The notes under the pieces were generated by a model. That model did no database searches and had not been told where the DNA came from. It saw nothing but the letters and a program-made list of their open reading frames with translations. From NCBI GenBank assembly GCA_964409165.1, contig CAYPCH010000124.1, positions 1 through 11,114 of the forward strand: a DNA stretch of 11,114 bases. Direction: 5' to 3'. The stretch's first letter is position 1. Every line of letters starts with the position of its first letter. Source of the DNA: CAYPCH01 sp964409165 (GTDB lineage: Bacteria > Bacillota > Clostridia > Acetivibrionales > Acetivibrionaceae). The translations under genes were made by a program, and so were the position numbers. Of this stretch, positions 5,794-11,114 are shown one piece after another.

Positions 5794-5869
5794 AGTTTTA
5801 AACTTTACAGGCTATCGGATTTCTTGAAAAGCTTTAAAATATAGTCTTTAGACAGATGGAGTGGTTTAT

Positions 5870-7891
5870 ATGAAAAGCAAGATAATGGATTATTTAAAAT
5901 TGCAGATGAGTATAATTAAAACACATAAGAAAAATGCGTTTTTTTTATTAGGCGCCGTATTTATGTCTTTGGTGTGCCTTGTTGCATCTGTTTTACATTA
6001 CACCCATAAAGCTTACGGCAATCATTTGACATGGATAGGCTGGCTTGCAGGAATGATTCTTTTGCTACTCGCTTTTTTGCCGAAAGCCTCGTCATTGCCA
6101 GGTCGTATTTTCGGAAGGCTTAAAGCAATCAATAAAAAAAGAACCTGCATATACATCCTCCTTATAATTCTCTTTTTCGCATCTCATTTGTTGAATTTCA
6201 AAACAGCACCATGGAATCAGAATGGTCTTTTTGATGATGCTTCCTGGAACATCTTTGAAGCAAAAGAGTTTATTTTTTCATCTGAACCCTTTCAAGGTGC
6301 TTTCTGGCGTGATGGAAGCAGTTCGGCAAAGGGTGTCATATTTCACTATTATATAACGATACTCTTCATGGTATTTGGCTACAATACATTAGTGTTTAAT
6401 CTCGCAGTCATGTTGCTAGCTTTCTTTACCTACTTTTTCACCATTAAACTGCTATACAGACTTTTTAACAACCATTTTATAACTATAATTTCTGCAGTAA
6501 TACTGAATTTTCTCCCACTGCAATTTCTGTTCTCCTTTGTAGGTCAGCGTTATGCAATGGCTCCGCCTACATTGATGGCATCGTTATATTTTCTGTATAC
6601 AGGCTTTAAGAACAAATCGTTTATGCGCATTTCCTTGAGTTCAGTTTTTGCAGGCTTATGTTTTTCCGCTGCTATTATGGGCAAGCAGTACCTTATGGGA
6701 CTTGCCATTGCAATCCCACTTTTCCTGCTGTTTGATTTCAAAAAATCCTTTAATAGGGTAAATATAAATCTTGCAAAATGCTTTATTGTTGGCTTTATTA
6801 TATCATCAATGCCTATGCTTATGTATATGGCACACAATCCGCGCTATTTCACTCTTGAAAGGGAATATTCAAAAGCATTTCTTGATGCCTTCTTTTCACA
6901 AGGCTTTGCAGGTATACAGGAGCAAATCGACAGATTTTACGGATGTTTGTTCAATTCATCCACCTTTTACTACAGGTGGTTTATACCCGATTATGTTCTG
7001 ATACCTTTTTCCTATTACGCTTTTTTAATACCCGGTACTATTGCAGCCTTTATCAAAAAACGTTTTGAGTACCTTACCATATGCATGATTTCTTCAGTCG
7101 GAGCTTTTGTAGCAGGCTTTTCCGACTACAGGCTTCTTATGATAAGCCCTCTGTGGATTGTGTTAATGGCATTTGGTATGCACTATATGATAGATGCGGC
7201 AAAGCTTTTTTTCAACCCCAGTAGTATATCTTTAAAAGAAAAAAACAAATTCATCGAAACCCAAAGCAAACACAAGGATTTATATAAATATATCTCTTAT
7301 ACAGTTATTACAGCAGTCATACTTGTAAGCCTTATACCCTGTATTTCCTATTTGAATAAGAAGTCAAAAGATCCGTATTCCGTATACTTCTTTACTCAAA
7401 AAGATGTAGCTGTATCAAGGTACCTTCGTGATATAGTAATGGGAACTCCCGATCCTCAGCCCGTCATGAGGTGGCAGGAATTCAAAACCCCATTTGTTTA
7501 CAAAAAGCCAGATTATGAAACGTTAATATGCATTGAATATGGTTATGCTGTTCCTTTTACATTCCTGCAAGATTTTGACGCAAAAAAGATACTTTCCTTT
7601 GGAGGCGCGGCTGGACTGCCGTTTAACCTGATTTCTGAACAAGAGCTTTTTTATGCTAACAAAACTGCAATCGTAAATTATATACCAAGCAATAAAAACC
7701 TTAAACTTATATGGGAGAAGACGCCAAAAAGCGAACATATTATAGAGAAATTCACTAGTCTGAACTACTTGGGCCATGACGAGTATCTTACATCGTCCCA
7801 TGAAGGTAAAAGTTTTACGTTTTACGTATTGACTATTTATAATCAAAACATTGAGCAGCTAAAGAACGAGGTTCTGGATATAGAATTATAG
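5870..7891 (+). CDS. Polytopic GT-C glycosyltransferase, GT39/ArnT-like
   Basis: A 673-aa membrane protein with about a dozen hydrophobic segments (for example near residues 20-42, 50-68, 90-107, 155-172, 174-193 and 200-220), then a large C-terminal soluble region from about 500 onward. After the third helix comes an extracytoplasmic loop with LFDDASWN (Asp122-Asp123), the acidic pair expected in the first loop of GT-C enzymes of the PMT/ArnT/GT39 class. These take a sugar from a polyprenyl-phosphate donor and attach it to a lipid, protein or glycan outside the membrane. ATG at 5870 is preferred: GGAG (5858-5861) lies 8 nt upstream, whereas the in-frame GTG at 5861 overlaps that site. A polyprenyl-phosphate sugar synthase type GT2 is encoded two genes downstream and could supply the donor. 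The acceptor is unknown. Confidence 0.75.
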   Translation: MKSKIMDYLKLQMSIIKTHKKNAFFLLGAVFMSLVCLVASVLHYTHKAYGNHLTWIGWLAGMILLLLAFLPKASSLPGRIFGRLKAINKKRTCIYILLIILFFASHLLNFKTAPWNQNGLFDDASWNIFEAKEFIFSSEPFQGAFWRDGSSSAKGVIFHYYITILFMVFGYNTLVFNLAVMLLAFFTYFFTIKLLYRLFNNHFITIISAVILNFLPLQFLFSFVGQRYAMAPPTLMASLYFLYTGFKNKSFMRISLSSVFAGLCFSAAIMGKQYLMGLAIAIPLFLLFDFKKSFNRVNINLAKCFIVGFIISSMPMLMYMAHNPRYFTLEREYSKAFLDAFFSQGFAGIQEQIDRFYGCLFNSSTFYYRWFIPDYVLIPFSYYAFLIPGTIAAFIKKRFEYLTICMISSVGAFVAGFSDYRLLMISPLWIVLMAFGMHYMIDAAKLFFNPSSISLKEKNKFIETQSKHKDLYKYISYTVITAVILVSLIPCISYLNKKSKDPYSVYFFTQKDVAVSRYLRDIVMGTPDPQPVMRWQEFKTPFVYKKPDYETLICIEYGYAVPFTFLQDFDAKKILSFGGAAGLPFNLISEQELFYANKTAIVNYIPSNKNLKLIWEKTPKSEHIIEKFTSLNYLGHDEYLTSSHEGKSFTFYVLTIYNQNIEQLKNEVLDIEL

Positions 7892-7914
7892 AATTATAGA
7901 ATTATAGAGTTTTA
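7883..7914 (+). repeat. Tandem 8-bp repeat GAATTATA at the end of the glycosyltransferase gene
   Basis: Three perfect GAATTATA units (7883-7890, 7891-7898, 7899-7906) are followed by a degenerate one (GAGTTTTA). The stop codon TAG (7889-7891) forms at the junction of units 1 and 2, so changes in copy number would leave the protein intact and alter only the distance to the next gene. Confidence 0.85.
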
Positions 7915-7964
7915 AAGTTTTTAGAGTTCACGGTTTATACTATTTTAAAAAAAGAGGTTAATAT

Positions 7965-9911
7965 ATGTGTGGATTTATGGGTGTACTGAAACTTAATACA
8001 AGCTCCGCATCGATTGAAAAAGATATTCTGACCCGGTCAAGTAAAATTCTCGGTCACCGGGGACCCGATTCCCATGGTATTCACTGGGAAGGTCCATGCG
8101 GGCTTGCGCACCACCGTTTAAGCATTATAGACTGTAGTGAAGCAGGTAAGCAGCCTATGTGCAATGAAAAAGAAAGCATCTGGATAGCATATAATGGGGA
8201 AACTTATAATTTTTTGGATTTAAAAAAAGACTTCCAACTGGAAAAGAAGCACTCTTTTCGGTCACGTACCGATACAGAGGTAATACTGCACTTGTATGAA
8301 GACCTTGGTCTTGATGTTGTAAAGCACTTAAATGGCATGTATGCTTTTGCTATTTGGGACAATCGGGAAGAAAAGCTTATTCTTGCACGTGATCCTTACG
8401 GCGTCAAACCTCTTTTCTATTTGAATACTGGTGATGCCTTCTGGTTCAGTTCCGAAATCAAGGCACTGCTTGATGTTCCAGGCTATAAACCTGCTCCATG
8501 CATTGAAGCCCTTCACCACTATCTGTCGCTCAACTATGTCCCGGGCTCGCTTACAGCTTTTGAAAATATATATGAATTGTCTCCCGGTCATACACTGGTA
8601 ATAGACACTCAAAAAAAGCAACCAGAAATAAGACGCTTTTTTGATATAAACTATAAAATCAATACAGGAATTTCAAGAAATGAAGCAGTTGAGACCTCTC
8701 TTGACTATCTTATGAAGTCTGTGAAAAGGCAACTCATTTCTGATGTGCCGGTTGGAGTTATGCTGTCGGGTGGAGTAGATTCAAGTGCCCTTACTGCTTT
8801 AATGGCAAAAATACGCGGCAACTCCGATTTTCATACCTTCTCGATAGGTTTTGAGGATTCAAGCTTTAATGAAGCTGGATATGCCAAAATTGTAGCCGAC
8901 CATATAGGGACAACCCATCACGAAGTCATGGTAACCCCTGAAAAAGTAAAAAACATGCTTCCTAAATACCTTGCTTATATTGACGAACCTTATGCCGACG
9001 GATCGGCTATACCCACCTATCTTCTGGCAGAACACGCAAAGGACTTTGTGACTGTCCTCCTTTCAGGAGAAGGCGGTGATGAATTCTTTGCAGGATATGA
9101 TACCCACTTTGCCTATAAGATCAGAAACATGTACAGGAAAGTTCCCTCCTTCATAAGAAAAGAAATAATAACAAGAATGGTAAACCTTCTTCCTGTATCA
9201 CATAAAAAGCTTAGCTTTGATTTTAAGGCAAAACGCTTTGTAAGCGGTGCTGAGCTGGACACTCCTGATTCCCATTTTGCATGGCGTGTGGTACTAAGTG
9301 AAGATGCTAAAAAATCAGTTCTAAATAATAAACTTTACACTGATTTTCAGCCGTCCGTACAGTATTTCATAGACAAGTTCAACTCATGCAATGCAGATGA
9401 CGAGTTAAACAAGCTTTTATATATTGATTTCAGTTTTCATCTGTCCGATGACCTGATGATTAAAAATGACCGTATGACAATGGCTAACTCAATTGAAGCC
9501 CGGGTACCTTTTACTGATAATGAACTTGTAAACTATTTGGCGTCAGTGCCTGTTAATCATAAATTACCCCGCAACAAAAAGAAATATTTACTAAGAACTG
9601 CCATGCAAGAATTTTTGCCTAAGGAAATAACGACAAAGAAAAAAGTTGGCTTGGAAATGCCTTATTCTTCATGGCTGAGAAATGAGCTTAAGGAGTTGGC
9701 TGAAGATACCCTGTCACCTTCGAGGCTTGACTCTACAGGTCTTTTTAATGCAAATACCATATCAGGTTTCTGGGCTGAGCACCAGGACATGAAGGTTGAC
9801 CATGGGAGGTTTTTTTGGGGTCTTCTGAACTATATGCTGTGGTACGATATGTATATTAAAAAAGGTAACTTCAGAGAGTATCTTTCTCCGCCCAGAAAAC
9901 CAAGATTTTAG
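7965..9911 (+). CDS. asnB: Asparagine synthetase (glutamine-hydrolysing), AsnB family
   Basis: A 648-aa two-domain amidotransferase. Residues 2 to about 210 are a class II glutamine amidotransferase: the sequence begins MCGFMG, so Cys2 becomes the N-terminal nucleophile after Met removal, with Arg51 in HHRLSIID and Asn77-Gly78 in YNGETYN for glutamine binding. From about residue 235 lies the ATP-dependent synthetase domain, with the pyrophosphate loop SGGVDSS (268-274) and GEGGDEFFAGY (about 368-378). Ammonia from glutamine is passed to an adenylated carboxylate, normally aspartate. AAAGAGG (7951-7957) lies 7 nt upstream of the ATG. It is longer than housekeeping AsnB (about 550 aa) and nearer the 600-650-aa forms found in envelope and polysaccharide clusters. 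Lying between two glycosyltransferase genes, it may amidate a glycan or envelope acid instead of making free asparagine; that is inference. Confidence 0.9.
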   Translation: MCGFMGVLKLNTSSASIEKDILTRSSKILGHRGPDSHGIHWEGPCGLAHHRLSIIDCSEAGKQPMCNEKESIWIAYNGETYNFLDLKKDFQLEKKHSFRSRTDTEVILHLYEDLGLDVVKHLNGMYAFAIWDNREEKLILARDPYGVKPLFYLNTGDAFWFSSEIKALLDVPGYKPAPCIEALHHYLSLNYVPGSLTAFENIYELSPGHTLVIDTQKKQPEIRRFFDINYKINTGISRNEAVETSLDYLMKSVKRQLISDVPVGVMLSGGVDSSALTALMAKIRGNSDFHTFSIGFEDSSFNEAGYAKIVADHIGTTHHEVMVTPEKVKNMLPKYLAYIDEPYADGSAIPTYLLAEHAKDFVTVLLSGEGGDEFFAGYDTHFAYKIRNMYRKVPSFIRKEIITRMVNLLPVSHKKLSFDFKAKRFVSGAELDTPDSHFAWRVVLSEDAKKSVLNNKLYTDFQPSVQYFIDKFNSCNADDELNKLLYIDFSFHLSDDLMIKNDRMTMANSIEARVPFTDNELVNYLASVPVNHKLPRNKKKYLLRTAMQEFLPKEITTKKKVGLEMPYSSWLRNELKELAEDTLSPSRLDSTGLFNANTISGFWAEHQDMKVDHGRFFWGLLNYMLWYDMYIKKGNFREYLSPPRKPRF

Positions 9912-9968
9912 TCAACAATTAATAAATTTGATTTTATAAAGTGTTGCGCACTGAAATATGCTATTAAA

Positions 9969-10002
9969 TTTAGACAGATATGTGAACAGATATATGAAAG
10001 GA
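9969..10002 (+). promoter_or_regulatory. Repeated leader motif and ribosome binding site before the GT2 gene
   Basis: TTTAGACAGAT (9969-9979) is identical to 5847-5857 in front of the GT-C gene. ACAGATAT is directly repeated at 9974-9981 and 9986-9993. AAAGGA (9997-10002) is the ribosome binding site, 10 nt before the GTG start. The shared motif could be a common regulatory element or trace of a duplicated upstream segment. Confidence 0.4.
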
Positions 10003-10012
10003 TGATGCTGGA

Positions 10013-10996
10013 GTGGAAACCAATACTGAAGCAGTCTCGGTAGTTATACCCGCTTATAATGAAGAGGGGGCTATCTGTGAAAGTGTTAAGAACGTAAGGA
10101 ACATACTTACAAAAGCCGGTATACAACATGAAATAATAGTTGTTGATGACGGCTCAAGCGACAATACCTTTAATCTTGCCATGACAACAGGGGCTAAAGT
10201 TGTCCACCACCGAAAAAATATAGGATACGGAGCTTCTCTTAAGACTGGAATGAGTATTGCCGAAAATGATATGATAGTCATAACCGATGCGGATGGAACC
10301 TACCCATCAAAAGATATCCCGGAACTTATCAGTAAAATGGAAGAAGCGGATATGGTAGTAGGCGCTCGTCTAGGACAAAATGTCAGTATCCCTGCAGTAA
10401 GAAAGCCCGCAAAATGGGTTCTGGGGCTTCTGGCCAATTATGTGACCAAAGAACATATCAAAGATTTAAATTCAGGACTCCGTGTTTTTCGACGTGAAAT
10501 TGCAGAACAATATCTCAATATTCTTCCTGATAAGTTTTCATTTACCACCACCATAACGGTAGCAATGCTTAGCGATGGATATGATGTTGTCTATATACCC
10601 ATTGATTATCATAAAAGAAAGGGAAAATCAAAAATAGTTCCCTGGGACTTTTTTAATTTTACTACACTGGTTTTGCGTTTGTGCATGCTTTTTAATCCTT
10701 TGAGAATATTCCTTCCCATAGCCTTCACAAGTCTTTTACTAGGCATGGCAAAGCTTATTATGGACATAATTGTTGCACTCGAAAGTTTGCAGGGACAAGC
10801 ACTGACTGCATTGTTTACAATACCTGTAGTATCTTCTTCTTCGTTGATCTTCTTGCTTTCAGCACTTCAGATACTGCTTATAGGAATGGTAGCTGATGGT
10901 ATAGTACGAAAATTCAGCGGCAGAAAAGTAAAAAAGTTCAAGCACTATATGACGTATACGGACTTTGCTGAAAACTCCAAAGTAAAACAGCATTAA
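10013..10996 (+). CDS. Family 2 glycosyltransferase, polyprenyl-phosphate sugar synthase (DPM1/GtrB-like)
   Basis: A 327-aa GT-A fold enzyme that would transfer a sugar from a nucleotide donor to a polyprenyl phosphate on the inner membrane face. The N-terminal catalytic domain shows VVIPAYNEEG (about residues 10-19), VVDDGSSD (43-50, Asp45-Asp46), HRKNIGYGASLKTG and the metal-binding DAD (92-94) in DADGTYP, followed by DLNSGLRVFRR and a basic HKRKGKSKI stretch typical of DPM/DPG-synthase-like proteins. Two membrane segments follow at about 230-252 and 265-298, as in GtrB-type proteins. GTG at 10013 is the only reasonable start: AAAGGA lies 10 nt upstream, the nearby ATGs (10002, 10005) are out of frame, and the conserved domain begins eight residues in. 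It probably makes the lipid-linked donor for the GT-C enzyme at 5870. Confidence 0.9.
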   Translation: METNTEAVSVVIPAYNEEGAICESVKNVRNILTKAGIQHEIIVVDDGSSDNTFNLAMTTGAKVVHHRKNIGYGASLKTGMSIAENDMIVITDADGTYPSKDIPELISKMEEADMVVGARLGQNVSIPAVRKPAKWVLGLLANYVTKEHIKDLNSGLRVFRREIAEQYLNILPDKFSFTTTITVAMLSDGYDVVYIPIDYHKRKGKSKIVPWDFFNFTTLVLRLCMLFNPLRIFLPIAFTSLLLGMAKLIMDIIVALESLQGQALTALFTIPVVSSSSLIFLLSALQILLIGMVADGIVRKFSGRKVKKFKHYMTYTDFAENSKVKQH

Positions 10997-11033
10997 TGTA
11001 ATAAGCTCAACTTTCCCACTTATAGTATTTTGA

Positions 11034-11114
11034 GGCTCTGGTTGCTCACAAGTTAAGGTCAAAAAGTTTACTTTTTGACCGCGGTGAGCAATGCTACGTT
11101 AGTGGCAAAGAGCC
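11034..11114. other. Nested inverted repeats resembling a three-way-junction RNA or a small element's ends
   Basis: Outer GGCTCT (11034-11039) pairs with AGAGCC (11109-11114); TTGCTCAC (11042-11049) pairs with GTGAGCAA (11084-11091); GGTCAAAAAG (11057-11066) pairs with CTTTTTGACC (11071-11080) around TTTA; and GCTAC/GTGGC (within 11092-11108) can form a fourth short stem. The inner stem has no following T-tract, so it is not a typical terminator. The structure begins about 37 bp after the GT2 stop codon and runs to the window edge, so its true extent is unknown. It could be a structured RNA, a regulatory leader of the next gene, or a palindromic mobile element. Confidence 0.5.

Larger units (their letters stand above)
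5150..5860. other. Long non-coding spacer upstream of the glycosyltransferase cluster
   Basis: About 710 bp with no reading frame that looks like a real gene on either strand. The left third (about 5181-5351) is a patchwork of short repeats with a run of seven C (5290-5296). The middle holds a near-consensus promoter (5497-5525). The right part has TTGAATTCAA (5555-5564, a perfect palindrome) and two sets of direct repeats (5715-5749, 5754-5793). If the promoter is used, roughly 335 nt of untranslated leader precedes the first glycosyltransferase gene; I recognise no known riboswitch in it. Confidence 0.5.

Noticed and set aside
5861..5869. GTG start at 5861 for the GT-C gene
   Set aside because: The GTG overlaps the GGAG that serves as ribosome binding site for the ATG at 5870, and no other site lies upstream of it.
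6550..6837. Minus-strand reading frame inside the GT-C gene
   Set aside because: Antisense shadow of a membrane-protein gene; no recognisable motif or convincing ribosome binding site.
7523..7846. Minus-strand reading frame at the 3' end of the GT-C gene
   Set aside because: Antisense to the C-terminal domain, with no recognised motif or supporting context.
10859..11062. Minus-strand reading frame overlapping the end of the GT2 gene
   Set aside because: Its start region lies within the structured repeat at the window edge and most of it is antisense to the GT2 membrane segments; no family resemblance.
11084..11108. Integron attC-like recombination site at the window edge
   Set aside because: GTTAGTG does not satisfy the attC core consensus and no integrase or cassette genes are present.

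Overview
The window is AT-rich DNA from a low-GC Gram-positive bacterium, most likely an anaerobic Clostridia member (Clostridium/Ruminiclostridium-like). This is inferred from strong AAGGAG-type ribosome binding sites, codon use biased to A/T, and the kinds of genes present. By eye the left part (about 1-3870) is clearly more AT-rich than the right part (about 5870-11000). I see no tRNA, rRNA or CRISPR array.

Region 1 (about 200-3405) looks like a small bacteriocin/export locus of the lactococcin 972 type. A 107-aa secreted, cysteine-free peptide precursor is followed by an intrinsic terminator and a second long hairpin. Four tightly packed genes then follow: a 148-aa four-helix membrane protein, a 407-aa FtsX/MacB-like permease with a large extracellular loop, an ABC ATPase, and a 51-aa two-helix membrane protein. 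Their junctions are a 14-nt overlap, an ATGA overlap and a 1-nt gap, so they are almost certainly one translationally coupled operon. The likely job is export of, and/or self-protection against, the upstream peptide.

Region 2 (3406-5149) has a hairpin-rich spacer with a very strong 18-bp stem that probably ends the bacteriocin operon. It is followed by an apparently intact IS630-family insertion sequence (about 3873-5149) with 31-bp imperfect terminal inverted repeats and a full-length DDE transposase.

Region 3 (5150-5869) is about 700 bp without a gene. It carries a patchwork of short inverted and direct repeats (possible mobile-element debris), a near-consensus promoter with extended -10 (5497-5525), and direct repeats close to the next gene.

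Region 4 (5870-10996) is a three-gene cluster for a cell-envelope or surface glycan: a 673-aa polytopic GT-C (GT39/ArnT-like) glycosyltransferase, a 648-aa glutamine-hydrolysing asparagine synthetase-like amidotransferase (asnB-type), and a 327-aa family 2 glycosyltransferase with two C-terminal membrane segments (dolichyl/polyprenyl-phosphate sugar synthase type). A coherent reading is that the GT2 enzyme makes a polyprenyl-phosphate sugar, the GT-C enzyme transfers it on the outer face of the membrane, and the amidotransferase either supplies asparagine or amidates a glycan or envelope acid. The window ends (11034-11114) in a nested, three-way-junction-like inverted repeat of unknown identity.
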